Of a stretch of DNA of 64,000 nt, positions 1 to 9,604 are shown piece by piece. Source of the stretch: Paenibacillus timonensis (GTDB lineage Bacteria; Bacillota; Bacilli; Paenibacillales; Paenibacillaceae); NCBI RefSeq assembly GCF_009725205.1, contig NZ_WNZY01000012.1:1-64000 (forward strand), given 5' to 3'. Numbering within the stretch: the first letter of the stretch is position 1; every line of letters begins with the position of its first letter. A model generated the notes under the pieces. That model searched no databases and was not told where the DNA came from. It saw nothing but the letters and a program-made list of their open reading frames with translations. A program made the translations under genes and the position numbers.

Positions 1-3
1 AAA

Positions 4-13
4 CCTCTCCTTT
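4..13 (-). promoter_or_regulatory. Ribosome-binding site of a gene beyond the left edge
   Basis: Read on the minus strand, the last bases before the edge are AAAAAGGAGAGGTTT, a good Shine-Dalgarno sequence. A minus-strand gene would therefore start just left of position 1. Nothing of the gene itself is visible. Confidence 0.4.
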
Positions 14-70
14 TTGAATGGTTGCTAGTCACTTCCATTTTACCAAGGATTGGTTTCTTTTTGTTTAACA

Positions 71-131
71 AAATCAAAAAAACAAGGGCGTCCCTCAGTC
101 ATCTACGATGACTTTTGGGACAGCCCCTTGA
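71..131 (-). terminator. Terminator of the purine permease gene
   Basis: The minus-strand RNA can fold into a long hairpin. An outer GTCCC/GGGAC stem is extended by G-C pairs, and an inner AGTCAT/ATGACT stem lies within it. The sequence TTGTTTTTTTG follows. It lies directly after the permease stop codon and separates it from the gene past the left edge. Confidence 0.75.
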
Positions 132-149
132 GAGGCCTTTGTTTCGTAC

Positions 150-1550
150 TTATCCTTGGCTGCCAAGGAAAATGTAACGAAGAATAATGAGGACGAACAA
201 TACCCACATCAACCAGTGAATGCTGTATTTTTTCTTGCCGAGCAGATTGGCTGCGCAAGCCAGCACCACATAAAACACGATCCCGAACGAAATCCCGTTC
301 GCAATATTATAGGTGAAAGGCATCATCGTTACAGTCAAGAATGCCGGAATTGCCACGACCATATCGGTAAAATCAATCTCCTTGATCGATTGAACCATCA
401 GTACGCCGACGATGATCAAGGCCGCCGCCGTAGCGGAACCTGGAATCAAAGCCGCGATTGGAGCCAAGAACAGTGCCGCCAAGAAGCAAACACCCGTCGT
501 AACGGCGGTAAGGCCGGTACGTCCGCCTTCAGCTACGCCCGCCGCGCTTTCGACGTATGCGGTCGTTGTCGAAGTCCCCAGCAAAGCACCGCCGGTAACA
601 GCCGCTGCGTCAACTAGCATGGCTTTGCCGACACGTTTTTTGCCTTCTTCCGGATTTTTCATGATACCTGCACGGGAAGCCGTGCCTACCAAAGTGCCGA
701 AAGTATCAAACAATTCCACGAAAGTAAACGTCGCAATGGCGGAAATAATCCCCGTATGCAGAATACCCTCCCAGTCAAACCGCGCGAAATTAATTTGCGT
801 GAAGTCCGGAACCCAAGGCGTTTGCGGATCAGACAGAGTACCGAAATCCACAACACCCATCAGCAAAGCGACAATCGTGGTTCCCAGAATCCCGAGCAGA
901 ATCGCGCCTCGAACCTGGAGGACCATCAGAATACCGATGAGCAATAAACCGATCAAAGCGAGCTGTACGTCGGTATTTTCCAGGCTACCCAAGTGGATGA
1001 CTGTTTCAAAGGAAAGAACATCCGTAAACGTGTGCGCCGCAATATCACTGCCGGCTTCGACGCCGATCGTCATCAGTCCGCTGTTTTTCAGACCAATGAT
1101 CGTAATGAACAACCCGATCCCGACCGTAATCGCGTGCTTCAGCGAATCCGGAACGGCGTCAAGCAGCATTTGACGAACTTTAGTTAAGGTTAACAGGATA
1201 AAGATCAAACCCGAAATGAATACGGCGGTCAAGCCCATTTCCCAAGTAAACGGGTGATCCGTTGTTGCCGACGAAAGAATAACGGAAGCAAAATATGCAT
1301 TAAGACCCATGCCCGGCGCAAGCGCTACAGGAAAGTTAATGAACAGGCCCATGGCGATCGTGAAAATCCCGGCGGAAAGCGCCGTCGCCAAGAAAACAGA
1401 ATACCACCCCATGTCGATCTGACCAAAAGCCGTCAGCGTGTTAGGGTTGACCGTAAGGATGTAGGCCATCGCCATAAACGTAGTCAGGCCCGCCATAATC
1501 TCCGTACGCACTGTCGAACCGTTCTGTTTCAGTTTAAAAAACCGATCCAT
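150..1550 (-). CDS. pbuG: AzgA/PbuG-type guanine/hypoxanthine permease
   Basis: A 466-residue polytopic membrane protein of the NCS2 superfamily, AzgA branch. It imports guanine and hypoxanthine across the cytoplasmic membrane for salvage. The N-terminus has the family pattern of a short basic cytoplasmic tail followed by TEIMAGLTTFMAMAYIL and VNPNTL, and hydrophobic segments run the whole length. I start at the ATG ending at 1550 because it is preceded by AAGGGGGAG; a longer frame to 1592 lacks a ribosome-binding site. The leader carries a guanine-class purine riboswitch and a terminator, so expression should fall when guanine or hypoxanthine is plentiful. Family and substrate class are secure. 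PbuG versus PbuO-type naming is an inference. Confidence 0.9.
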   Translation of the reverse strand: MDRFFKLKQNGSTVRTEIMAGLTTFMAMAYILTVNPNTLTAFGQIDMGWYSVFLATALSAGIFTIAMGLFINFPVALAPGMGLNAYFASVILSSATTDHPFTWEMGLTAVFISGLIFILLTLTKVRQMLLDAVPDSLKHAITVGIGLFITIIGLKNSGLMTIGVEAGSDIAAHTFTDVLSFETVIHLGSLENTDVQLALIGLLLIGILMVLQVRGAILLGILGTTIVALLMGVVDFGTLSDPQTPWVPDFTQINFARFDWEGILHTGIISAIATFTFVELFDTFGTLVGTASRAGIMKNPEEGKKRVGKAMLVDAAAVTGGALLGTSTTTAYVESAAGVAEGGRTGLTAVTTGVCFLAALFLAPIAALIPGSATAAALIIVGVLMVQSIKEIDFTDMVVAIPAFLTVTMMPFTYNIANGISFGIVFYVVLACAANLLGKKKYSIHWLMWVLFVLIILRYIFLGSQG

Positions 1551-1640
1551 GATAAAATTACTCCCCCTTAGTATATGACAATCAAGGTTCAAAAAGCCGG
1601 CGTTTCCGCACTACTTTATTGAATTCCCTTCGGAAAACGA

Positions 1641-1668
1641 CAAAAAGCCCGAGGTGACATCCCTCGGG
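1641..1668 (-). terminator. Leader terminator of the guanine riboswitch
   Basis: The minus strand reads CCCGAGG, a seven-base loop, CCTCGGG, then CTTTTTG. This 7-bp perfect stem with a T-run sits between the aptamer and the permease start, so it is the likely expression platform: ligand-bound aptamer would favour termination here. About 130 nt separate aptamer and terminator, longer than usual, and the competing antiterminator pairing was not resolved by eye. Confidence 0.75.
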
Positions 1669-1795
1669 TTACCGTACGTCCAGAAGAAACGCAATCATTC
1701 TGAAAGCCAACGGGCTTCAGAGAAGAAAGCAAGCTGGCAATCTAGTTCGGGTGATCCCGAAGACTCGCCTAACCTGCACCAAGAATACGCTTCTT

Positions 1796-1867
1796 CTTTT
1801 CGTAGCCAGATCATTTACGGTGACCTCGTAGAGACTTCCGGGCCCATCCCCGGAATTATACGAAAAG
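1796..1867 (-). ncRNA. Purine riboswitch, guanine class
   Basis: The minus strand shows the purine aptamer layout. P1 is nine base pairs (CTTTTCGTA with TACGAAAAG), followed by the TATAAT-type J1/2 and the conserved CTCTACGAGGTCACCGTAAATGA core of J2/3 and the third arm (written here only as landmarks CTCTAC and CCGTAAATG). The P2 and P3 loops are 7-nt as expected. The discriminating base just 5' of the P1 3' strand (B. subtilis xpt position 74) is C at 1805, which in characterised members specifies guanine/hypoxanthine rather than adenine. It lies upstream of the purine permease on the same strand, which fits its known role. Confidence 0.93.
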
Positions 1868-2082
1868 GACTATGTTGTTTTGTCGATCTCCTGACAAGCC
1901 TCATGACGAAGGCTTATCACATCACTTATTCTAGGCCGAGGCCTCCAAATTGTCAACAGAAAAAACGAATATTCGATAAAGATCGAGCTTGTATTGTTCG
2001 CCATTTGAAGAAATCGTGAAAATTTACATCGTAATCAAAAATAACCGATATACCTGTTATATTCTGGTATGGGGGTTGTTTT

Positions 2083-3333
2083 ATGAATCTATTAAGAAAG
2101 ACGACGCGAACTCTGCTGGCTTACGCCCTGCTTTTGTCGCTTGTCGGCATAACCGGCATAGCTTCTGCAGCCGGCTCGAATCAGGTGTCCATTGAGGTTG
2201 CAACGAGAGAGACCTCCCTGATTCCCGGCAGCAGCGTGATGGTCAACGTCAAGCTTTCCAATCTCACGCATGAAAACCAAAAGCTAAGGTCAGCGGTGCT
2301 TGCCTTAAGCTATGACGAAAAAGCGTTTAATACCGAGGGTAAAATACGCTTTGATGAGACTCTCGGAAAATACATATGGAGAGCCGATACTTATGTTATC
2401 CCATCCAAAACGTACGAGACTAAAGATTATCTCATTGAAGCTCCCTATCCAGTCGATCTAGATCCTGCGGATGGCAGACAAGAAGTGATTTTGTCGATCT
2501 CCGCCCTAAATAACAAGTACATCGACTCCGAGAAGGATGAAGCCTTTATTTCATTTTACCTTACGGTGAACAAGGAAGCTCCGACTCAGAATACTTCGAT
2601 CCATGTTCTTGCTCAAGAAACGGTGTTAAAGGATGCCGCAGGAAATTCCATTAAAGCGTTTGGGTCAACGTCCGCGAACGTTTATGTCGGTATTCCTAAA
2701 CAAATTGAGATTGTTCGTGGCACTCTCCCGCCCACTTCTGATCCTTTCAACGTAAGCTTGAACAGCGGCACGGAGCTAAACGCGCTGGCTATTTTCAATA
2801 ATGGAGACACGTCCTATATCACGGAATTTACTTCATGGGACACGACCGATCAGCAGGTTATTACGTCACCCATATACGGAAATATCCAAGCGGTCGCGTT
2901 AGGAAAAGCGGAGGTTACCGCTACTCTCGGAAATGTGACAGGCAAGCACGAGGTCCAGGTATACCCGAAGGGGGCACCTGAGTTAATTGTAAAGGAAGTC
3001 GTCTACGTCACCCGTATCCCAGATGAGCGATTGTTTGCGAAGGCGGCAGTCGTCCAAATCAAAGTAAACGGAAAAACCGCCGAACCGGGACGGATTTTTG
3101 ACGGTGCCACTTACGTTCCGCTGCGATCGGTCAGCAACTTGCTGGGGATTGAAGTCAAGTACGACAATGATAAAAAAACACCAACCCTAAAAGGGAAGGC
3201 TGTGCCGCATTTCTATACCTTTTCGGGGACGACCTACATCTGGGCACGTGATCTTCCCGTGCTGCTGGGGGCCAAAATGAGCTGGGACAGCAAAAAAACG
3301 ACCCTGAATATCGAGACCTCTGTTCAAAAATAA
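2083..3333 (+). CDS. Secreted cohesin-like / Ig-like / stalk-domain protein
   Basis: A 416-residue exported protein of unknown role. Residues 1-30 are a signal peptide (basic start, hydrophobic core, ASAA cleavage region). Residues about 35-175 resemble a cohesin-type beta-sandwich, about 205-295 a bacterial Ig-like (BIG2) domain, and about 320-416 a C-terminal stalk domain of the copper-amine-oxidase-N-like type (VNGK..., TYVPLRSVSNLLG). No catalytic motif is visible. The ATG follows GGGGGTTG. A weak promoter (TTTACA 2023-2028, 18-bp spacer, GATATA 2047-2052) is possible. It stands alone between divergent pbuG and convergent guaA. By domain content it should be a cell-surface or matrix-associated structural protein, but this is inference. 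Confidence 0.8.
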   Translation: MNLLRKTTRTLLAYALLLSLVGITGIASAAGSNQVSIEVATRETSLIPGSSVMVNVKLSNLTHENQKLRSAVLALSYDEKAFNTEGKIRFDETLGKYIWRADTYVIPSKTYETKDYLIEAPYPVDLDPADGRQEVILSISALNNKYIDSEKDEAFISFYLTVNKEAPTQNTSIHVLAQETVLKDAAGNSIKAFGSTSANVYVGIPKQIEIVRGTLPPTSDPFNVSLNSGTELNALAIFNNGDTSYITEFTSWDTTDQQVITSPIYGNIQAVALGKAEVTATLGNVTGKHEVQVYPKGAPELIVKEVVYVTRIPDERLFAKAAVVQIKVNGKTAEPGRIFDGATYVPLRSVSNLLGIEVKYDNDKKTPTLKGKAVPHFYTFSGTTYIWARDLPVLLGAKMSWDSKKTTLNIETSVQK

Positions 3334-3340
3334 CCCGACA

Positions 3341-3402
3341 AAAAAATGCTCTCTTTTAGATGCCGGTTCAGGCAAATAAAAGAGAGCATTCGTTATTTTT
3401 CA
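3341..3402. terminator. Bidirectional terminator between stalk protein and guaA
   Basis: ATGCTCTCTTTTA at 3346-3358 is exactly complementary to 3377-3389, giving a 13-bp stem. A T-rich tract follows on the plus side (TTATTTTTC) and a T7 run on the minus side. It can end both convergent transcripts. Confidence 0.9.
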
Positions 3403-3404
3403 AC

Positions 3405-4943
3405 CTATTCCCATTCGATCGTCGCCGGCGGTTTCGACGTAATGTCGTAAACAACGCGGTTCACGTTCTCAACCTCGTTAACGATACGCACGGAGATCTT
3501 CTCCAGCACGTCCCAAGGGATACGAGCCCAGTCGGCGGTCATGCCGTCGATGGACGTTACGGCACGGATGCCTACCGTGTAAGAGTAGGTACGGGCATCG
3601 CCCATAACTCCTACGCTGCGCATGTTCGGCAGCGCCGTAAAGTACTGCCAGATCTCACGATCCAGTCCGGCTTTGGCGATCTCATCGCGCAGGATGTAAT
3701 CGGAATCCCGAACGATCTTCAATTTCTCTTCGGTCACTTCGCCCAAAACGCGAATGGCGAGTCCCGGTCCCGGGAACGGTTGTCTCCATACGATTTCCCG
3801 AGGCAATCCCAACTCTTCGCCGACCTTGCGCACTTCGTCTTTGAACAGCGTATTCAACGGCTCGATCAGCTTGAATTTCATGTCCTCCGGCAGCCCGCCC
3901 ACATTGTGGTGCGATTTGATCGTTTGGGCCGTCGCGGTTCCGCTCTCGACAATGTCCGTATACAACGTCCCTTGAGCCAGAAATTTGAAGTCATCGAATT
4001 TAGCCGACTCTTCGTCAAAGACGTAAATGAATTCGTTGCCGATGATTTTCCGCTTCCGTTCCGGATCGTCAACGCCGGCCAGCTTCGTAAGGAAACGTTC
4101 GCGCGCATCGATCTTGACGACCTTCATGTCGAACTTGCCAACGAAGGTCTCCATTACGCTCTCCGCTTCCCCCTTACGCAGCAGACCATGGTCGATGAAC
4201 ATGCAGGTCAGTTGGTCGCCGATGGCTTTATGAATCAGCATCGCTACAACCGAGGAGTCAACGCCGCCGCTCAACGCGCACAGTACCTTGCCGTCTCCAA
4301 CCTTGTCGCGGATATCGCGCATGGCATCCTCGATAAACGTCTCCATGCTCCAGTTGCCTTCACAGCCGCAGATCTCGTAAAGGAAGTTACGGATCATCTC
4401 GTTACCGTGCACGGAATGACGAACCTCCGGATGGAATTGCACGCCGTACATGTTGCGGTTCGGGTTGGCGAACCCGGCGATCGGTGCATGCTCCGTTGAA
4501 GCATCAACCACGAAGCCGTCCGGAAGCTGGGTCACGTGATCCCCATGGCTCATCCAAACCGTCTGTTTCGCATCGAGCCCGCGGGTTAATGCCGAATGTT
4601 CCACAAAATCGACGTCTGCCTTGCCGTACTCGCGTTTCGCTGCGCGTTCCACCTTGCCTCCAAGCTGGTGCGCCATTAACTGCATGCCGTAACAGATGCC
4701 AAAAATCGGCACGCCGATATCGTACACGGCCGGGTCGATGTGCGGGGCATCCTCCGCGTAAACGCTGGATGGTCCGCCCGAAAACACGATTCCTTTCGGC
4801 GCGATTTCCCGCAGGCGTTCCACCGGCGTATTAAACGGCATTAGTTCGCTATACACGCCTAAGTCGCGGATCCTTCTTGCAATTAACTGATTGTATTGTC
4901 CTCCGAAATCAAGGACCACAATCATTTCATTTGGCTTATTCAT
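3405..4943 (-). CDS. guaA: GMP synthase (glutamine-hydrolysing)
   Basis: A 512-residue GMP synthetase that converts XMP, ATP and glutamine to GMP in the cytosol. The N-terminal class I glutamine amidotransferase domain has the nucleophile Cys84 in GICYGMQ and the His171/Glu173 pair in FHPEV. The ATP-pyrophosphatase domain begins with the SGGVDSS P-loop at residues 225-231. The C-terminal dimerisation domain ends in PPATIEWE, as is usual. Length is typical. The ATG follows GGGAGGC at a normal distance. It has its own consensus promoter (4973-5002) and a bidirectional terminator, so it is monocistronic. No purine riboswitch lies in its short leader, unlike the nearby permease. Confidence 0.97.
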   Translation of the reverse strand: MNKPNEMIVVLDFGGQYNQLIARRIRDLGVYSELMPFNTPVERLREIAPKGIVFSGGPSSVYAEDAPHIDPAVYDIGVPIFGICYGMQLMAHQLGGKVERAAKREYGKADVDFVEHSALTRGLDAKQTVWMSHGDHVTQLPDGFVVDASTEHAPIAGFANPNRNMYGVQFHPEVRHSVHGNEMIRNFLYEICGCEGNWSMETFIEDAMRDIRDKVGDGKVLCALSGGVDSSVVAMLIHKAIGDQLTCMFIDHGLLRKGEAESVMETFVGKFDMKVVKIDARERFLTKLAGVDDPERKRKIIGNEFIYVFDEESAKFDDFKFLAQGTLYTDIVESGTATAQTIKSHHNVGGLPEDMKFKLIEPLNTLFKDEVRKVGEELGLPREIVWRQPFPGPGLAIRVLGEVTEEKLKIVRDSDYILRDEIAKAGLDREIWQYFTALPNMRSVGVMGDARTYSYTVGIRAVTSIDGMTADWARIPWDVLEKISVRIVNEVENVNRVVYDITSKPPATIEWE

Positions 4944-4972
4944 GACCGAGCCTCCCTCAAATTATGACACCT

Positions 4973-5002
4973 ATTATACGAAACGACAAAAGAGGTCGTC
5001 AA
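4973..5002 (-). promoter_or_regulatory. Sigma-A promoter of guaA
   Basis: On the minus strand TTGACG (5002-4997) and TATAAT (4978-4973) are separated by 18 bp and lie about 30 bp before the guaA start. Confidence 0.8.
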
Positions 5003-5020
5003 GGAAGCCCGGCGCCAATT

Positions 5021-7420
5021 TCAGCGGCGACGAAAGGCCAAATTCCGGCATTGTTCCAGGAATTTCATGCTTTCCTTTCGCTCTGGCCGCAATCCCCCGT
5101 AGTAGATCATCTCCCAGGTCCGCACGAACTGCTCAGTCGACTCGGCTTGAGATTTATCCGCGAGAAGCGCGGATTGGAGGTATTCCCGGGCTGTCATAGA
5201 CGTAGGTTTAGGTCCGTAGACGATAGCCAGCTCACGCCACACCCGATCCGCCGAAGCCAACAGTTCACGGCGTCCAGGAAAGGCATTTCGCAGACGCAGG
5301 CGTCCAAAGGCAAGCGGGAGCAAGTGTCTGCGTTGCTTCACTTCCCTCGCCACCAGCCATACGAAACCGGCACCCAGCGCCAGGACGGTCCAATCGAACA
5401 AGCGCAGCTTCGGATTCATCGCGGCGAACTGTTTTGCGGCTAGATCGGTAAGTTTCGGCTGCAGGAGCTTGGCCACCTCGGTTGCTTTGGCTAACAGCGG
5501 AAAAGTCGCTTCGGTATCTGCGCCACTTAGCCCATGATCCGATAAAGTGTTGACGCTTAAAGCCATGGATGCGCCGAACCCCGGCGTCGGATCGAAGGCA
5601 ACCCAACCGGTCTCGGGAAAATACACCTCCACCCATGAATGTGCATCAGCATACGTCACGGTATACCGATGCAGTTCAACGGAATCGGTGCCGACGGTGG
5701 ATGCAGGCGCCACTCTGCTGTCCGCTTCGGCAGTTGTCGTAGCGGCAGATGACCCAGGTTCGCCCGGAGCGAAGCCCTTGACCCAACGGGCTGGGACTCC
5801 GCCGCTGCGAAGCAGGATGACCATCGCCGTCGAGAAGTGATCGCAATAGCCGATGCGGTCGACGAACAAAAAGCGGTCAACGAAATCGGCCCCTTCCGGC
5901 GGCTGATGGGAATCCAAGCTATAAGCGTAACGATGCTTCAAGTAACTCTCGACGGCGGCTGCCGCATCATAGCGATTGCTTTCTCCGGCGACAAGCTGTT
6001 CGCCAAGCTTCCGCACCCGCTCCGGCAGAGCCTCCGGCAATTGCAGAAAGCGGTCCCGGACCTCCAGCGGATCCGGCCCCTCCTCTTGGCGCAGCTCGTC
6101 TGTGGACGCTGTCGGCACCGAAGAGGTCAGCTCATAGCCGTAAATCTGCTCCGACGAGGCGGCATAATCGACGATGAAGGCATCCGCCCAGGCGTCAAAC
6201 CGGGGCTCCAACTGCACCGATTGACTCTGGTCTCCGGCGATGATCCGTTCCGCCTGGACCGGAAGCCCGCCCGACAGCAGGGCCACCCGCCCTGTCAACG
6301 GCGCTTCAAACGTCACCGTTTGGCGGATCAGCTCCCGGCCGGTGTCGCCGCTGGCGACGGCAGCGGCGGCAGCGCCCAAGGCCATATCGCCCGCGAGGTC
6401 ACCGGAGCGCTCCGTCCCGGCGATCGTGGGCGAGCCTTCTCCGGCCGGTTGAATCCATCCCCGGCCGGTGTACACGCTTTTGCTTTCGCCGCGCCAGTAC
6501 GTATTGTACGGCGACAACGCCGTAAAATACGGGTCATGGCGCAGGCGCAGCGGCGCGCCCAGCTTGGAGTCGTCTCGGCCGTAGCCGGATACGCTGACCG
6601 CCGCGGCACCGCCCGGCTGTCCGGTCAGCTCGGCACCGCTCCAGTCCGACAAGCTGCGGGCGACCTGCTCCCAAGAGATCGCCCGCACCGGCTGCAGCGG
6701 CAGCAACGAGCTGAGCAGCGCCGCGCCGGCAACGCAAACGAGCACGACGCCCCCGCCGGCAACGCTCCCGATTCCCCGGCTCGCCCCGGACTCGCCGCGA
6801 TGGAACGCCGCCGCTTGCAGCGCCAGACCCAGCGCCGCCGTACGGATGACACCTAAATACAATTCCAGGCCCACGGTTGCCTCGAGTATCAACAAATAAA
6901 TCACAGTAGCTGACAAGAATAACAAAATGCTTTGGCGCGAGAGCGCCAGCATTTGTACGGATACGACCAGCAGTGTCCAGCCGATCAATAACAGCAGCGC
7001 CCGCGTCTCCATACTGATGGCGTAAAGTCTTCCCGTGCTCAAAAACTCGTCCAGATCGGCAGCGATCGTTTGCGCGTAACCGCTAAACCAGGATACCCCT
7101 TCTTCCCGTCCGAAGAGATACAGCATGGCTCCGGCGATCAGCAGCGGCGGTAACGGTGCAAATAGTCCGGACGGAAGACGCAGGCAACCGAACAGCAGCA
7201 ATGCCCCGGTGAGAATAAAGAACAGCGGAATGAGCTCCGTTTGCCTATCCGGCATCATCGCGTGCAAGGGATACAACCATTCCCCGAACAATCCGAAATG
7301 CAGCAGCGTGATCAGGATCCGCAGGATGGTCGAAGGCGCAGGATGGCTCCCTCGCCGAGAAGGAATCGCCGCCGCTAAGGTCCCTCCGGCCGTGAGCACT
7401 ACATGTTTAGGCGCTGACAT
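5021..7420 (-). CDS. TgpA-like membrane transglutaminase-domain protein
   Basis: A 799-residue membrane protein. Hydrophobic helices fill residues about 30-245 (DUF3488/TgpA N-terminal type). An extracytoplasmic region follows, with a transglutaminase-like core whose Cys526 (GYCDHFS), His594 (AHSWVEV) and Asp610 (FDPTPG) form the expected triad. A further helix near 655-675 and a DUF4129-like cytoplasmic tail complete it. It is the last gene of a moxR-DUF58-tgpA operon and overlaps DUF58 by 14 bp. The start follows AGAAGGAGG. Such clusters are widespread in Bacillales, but the substrate is not established. The guaA promoter lies just past its 3' end. Confidence 0.85.
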   Translation of the reverse strand: MSAPKHVVLTAGGTLAAAIPSRRGSHPAPSTILRILITLLHFGLFGEWLYPLHAMMPDRQTELIPLFFILTGALLLFGCLRLPSGLFAPLPPLLIAGAMLYLFGREEGVSWFSGYAQTIAADLDEFLSTGRLYAISMETRALLLLIGWTLLVVSVQMLALSRQSILLFLSATVIYLLILEATVGLELYLGVIRTAALGLALQAAAFHRGESGASRGIGSVAGGGVVLVCVAGAALLSSLLPLQPVRAISWEQVARSLSDWSGAELTGQPGGAAAVSVSGYGRDDSKLGAPLRLRHDPYFTALSPYNTYWRGESKSVYTGRGWIQPAGEGSPTIAGTERSGDLAGDMALGAAAAAVASGDTGRELIRQTVTFEAPLTGRVALLSGGLPVQAERIIAGDQSQSVQLEPRFDAWADAFIVDYAASSEQIYGYELTSSVPTASTDELRQEEGPDPLEVRDRFLQLPEALPERVRKLGEQLVAGESNRYDAAAAVESYLKHRYAYSLDSHQPPEGADFVDRFLFVDRIGYCDHFSTAMVILLRSGGVPARWVKGFAPGEPGSSAATTTAEADSRVAPASTVGTDSVELHRYTVTYADAHSWVEVYFPETGWVAFDPTPGFGASMALSVNTLSDHGLSGADTEATFPLLAKATEVAKLLQPKLTDLAAKQFAAMNPKLRLFDWTVLALGAGFVWLVAREVKQRRHLLPLAFGRLRLRNAFPGRRELLASADRVWRELAIVYGPKPTSMTAREYLQSALLADKSQAESTEQFVRTWEMIYYGGLRPERKESMKFLEQCRNLAFRRR

Positions 7421-8639
7421 GCTCGCTCGCCTCCTTCTGCCGGGACTTCGTTCGATACAGCGTGAGATCCACTACCATGACGCCCCGCTCCCGTAGCCGA
7501 CCCGCCAGTGGGATCGGTTGACCCGATCCGCCGAGACCGCCGGCACACCAAACCTCCGCGGTCACCCCAAGCTCAGCCAAATGCAGCAAGTCTCCGGCCA
7601 ATTCAGTCGTAAGCCTACCCGTGATGACCGTGAGGCTTTGCCCTTGGGATAGCACCTCGGACCAATCCCGGCGGAGCAGTTCTCCTGCAGATAGGCCGTC
7701 CCCCCGTCGAAGACCGGCGAGCTGTTCCAGGCCGCTCATCATGCCCTCGCGACCGGTGACCCGGCAGGGGCCGGCCATCGCTCCGTGGCTGAACCTGAGC
7801 TCACCAGCGCCCGAATCGCCGGCCTCACGACGCAGCCAAGTTGCGGCAGCTGAGATCGCCAGCTCAAAGCCCGCGGGGTTCGCGTATTCCCCTTGCTGCG
7901 CGCTCAACAGCAAATACCTCGGCATCACGCCTTGTTCCTCAGGGATGCGGGAGAGCAACTCTCCCTTTTTCGCGGAGTATTTCCAATGAATTCGGCGCAG
8001 CGGATCTCCCGGTGCATAAGGCCTCAAACGGCCAGGCGCCGGGGAAGACATGACCAGTTGGGGCTGCCAAGCCCCGCCGCCCTCTTGCTCGCCCCGCTCC
8101 TCTGCTTCCGGCGGATCCGCCGCCAGGGGCGCGGGATGAATAACCATCACCTCGGCTGCAGCGGTGCCACGGCTGCGTTTAAACCAACCGAAGGAATCGC
8201 CCCAACTCAACCGTATGGGCATATCCTTGTAGACCCCCCGAGGCAAGCCTTGAATCGTATACATAGCCCGATAATCCCGACGGAATCCGGCGAAGAACAA
8301 ACTACCGCCCCGGACCCCCGGGCGGTTCGTTCCTTGTCCAGCAGCGGCCCCAGCCAGCTCATCCTCAACCTGCAACCAGATGGGCGGTAGCCCTCCTTCG
8401 CAGCGAACCTTCAACGTGATAGTGACCGGTTCACCGGCAACCGGGAACTCCGGCTGCCAGGCACGCTCGACCTTAAAGCGCTTTGGGCCTAGCGCTTGCA
8501 CCAGCGCGCCTTGCAACATGACAAAGCCAGCCAGCACCAATAAGAACAAGGCTGATGCCCCGCCTCGCCATGCATACCAGCCCCCTAAAGTTCCCAAGAA
8601 CACGATCGCTACCGGCCATACCCATCCCGCGTTCTTCAT
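7407..8639 (-). CDS. DUF58 family protein
   Basis: A 410-residue protein with two N-terminal hydrophobic segments (residues about 6-45) and a DUF58 domain around residues 190-290. The characteristic block RLRPYAPGDPLRRIHWKYSA is intact. The C-terminal part resembles a von Willebrand A-like fold. Its ATG overlaps the moxR stop codon (ATGA), and its end overlaps the transglutaminase gene, so the three proteins are translationally coupled and probably work together at the membrane. The molecular role of DUF58 proteins is not established. They are usual partners of MoxR ATPases. Confidence 0.85.
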   Translation of the reverse strand: MKNAGWVWPVAIVFLGTLGGWYAWRGGASALFLLVLAGFVMLQGALVQALGPKRFKVERAWQPEFPVAGEPVTITLKVRCEGGLPPIWLQVEDELAGAAAGQGTNRPGVRGGSLFFAGFRRDYRAMYTIQGLPRGVYKDMPIRLSWGDSFGWFKRSRGTAAAEVMVIHPAPLAADPPEAEERGEQEGGGAWQPQLVMSSPAPGRLRPYAPGDPLRRIHWKYSAKKGELLSRIPEEQGVMPRYLLLSAQQGEYANPAGFELAISAAATWLRREAGDSGAGELRFSHGAMAGPCRVTGREGMMSGLEQLAGLRRGDGLSAGELLRRDWSEVLSQGQSLTVITGRLTTELAGDLLHLAELGVTAEVWCAGGLGGSGQPIPLAGRLRERGVMVVDLTLYRTKSRQKEASEHVSA

Positions 8640-9604
8640 GACGAACTCCCCGATGCCCGCGCGAAAATCGGCACATTGACCTTAGACAGCACACTCGCCA
8701 GCGCCTGCTCTCCATCGATGCCGGCGAGTTTGGCTTCGGTCCGGAGCACGATCCGGTGCGTTAGCACGGCGGGTGCAACGGCCTTCACATCGTCCGGCGT
8801 GACGAACGTCCGCCCCTTGAAGTACGCCATCGCCTGTGCAGCGCCCATCCAGGCGAGCGTCGCGCGCGGACTTAAGCCCAGCGCAATTTGCGGATGACGC
8901 CGTGAAACGTCCGCGGCTCCAACCATATAGCGCTTGATGACATCGTCTACCAGGACGCCCCGCACCAGACGCTGCATCACGGCCATTTCCTCTGGAAGCA
9001 ATACCGGCTTCAACTCAGCGGGATTTGGCGGATCCTGCATCCGGCTGAGCATCTCTACCTCCTGTTCCGGCTGGGGATACCCCAGCGTAAGCCGCATGAG
9101 GAAACGGTCCAACTGTGCCTCCGGCAGGCGATAGGTCCCCTCGTATTCGAGCGGATTTTGCGTAGCCAGCAACAGAAACGGCTTCGGCAATGCCCGCGTA
9201 ACTCCGTCAATCGTCACTTTCCGTTCTTCCATCGCTTCCAATAACGCGGATTGCGTTCGCGGCGCCGCCCGGTTGATCTCATCGGCCAGCACGACGTTCG
9301 CAAACACCGGTCCGGGTCGAAACTCGAACTGACCGCTTTGCGCATGGTATACCGTTACGCCGGTCACATCGGAAGGCAACAGGTCCGACGTAAATTGGAT
9401 GCGGCCAAACGAACCGCCGATGCAGGCCGCCAACGTGCGAACCAACATCGTTTTGCCCACTCCGGGTACATCCTCTAGCAGAATATGACCGCCGCTCAGC
9501 ATCGCCACCACCGCGAGCTCGATCTCCTTCTTTTTCCCTACAATCACCCGATCCACTTTGTGAACAAGCTGCTCCAGCAGCGCCTGCGCTTGATCGTGAT
9601 TCAT
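8636..9604 (-). CDS. MoxR-family AAA+ ATPase
   Basis: A 322-residue cytosolic AAA+ ATPase. Walker A is DVPGVGKT near residues 45-52, Walker B is VVLADEINRA, sensor 1 is LLATQNP, and an arginine-finger region (LPEAQLDRFLMR) is present. MoxR proteins act as chaperones for maturation or assembly of partner complexes. The partners here are probably the overlapping DUF58 and transglutaminase proteins. I start at the ATG ending at 9604, which follows GGAGGGGGAAG; an upstream in-frame start adds 26 unrelated residues. The 118 bp to the upstream deacetylase hold a small AGTTTC/GAAACT hairpin without a T-run, so read-through from that gene is possible. Confidence 0.9.
   Translation of the reverse strand: MNHDQAQALLEQLVHKVDRVIVGKKKEIELAVVAMLSGGHILLEDVPGVGKTMLVRTLAACIGGSFGRIQFTSDLLPSDVTGVTVYHAQSGQFEFRPGPVFANVVLADEINRAAPRTQSALLEAMEERKVTIDGVTRALPKPFLLLATQNPLEYEGTYRLPEAQLDRFLMRLTLGYPQPEQEVEMLSRMQDPPNPAELKPVLLPEEMAVMQRLVRGVLVDDVIKRYMVGAADVSRRHPQIALGLSPRATLAWMGAAQAMAYFKGRTFVTPDDVKAVAPAVLTHRIVLRTEAKLAGIDGEQALASVLSKVNVPIFARASGSSS

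Noticed and set aside
3360..4499. 379-residue plus-strand ORF opposite guaA
   Set aside because: It is antisense to a complete GMP synthase, has no ribosome-binding site and its protein looks like a frame shadow rich in Arg, His and Val.
5837..6856. 339-residue plus-strand ORF opposite the transglutaminase gene
   Set aside because: Arg-rich shadow in GC-rich sequence; the opposite strand encodes a complete TgpA-like protein with its catalytic triad.
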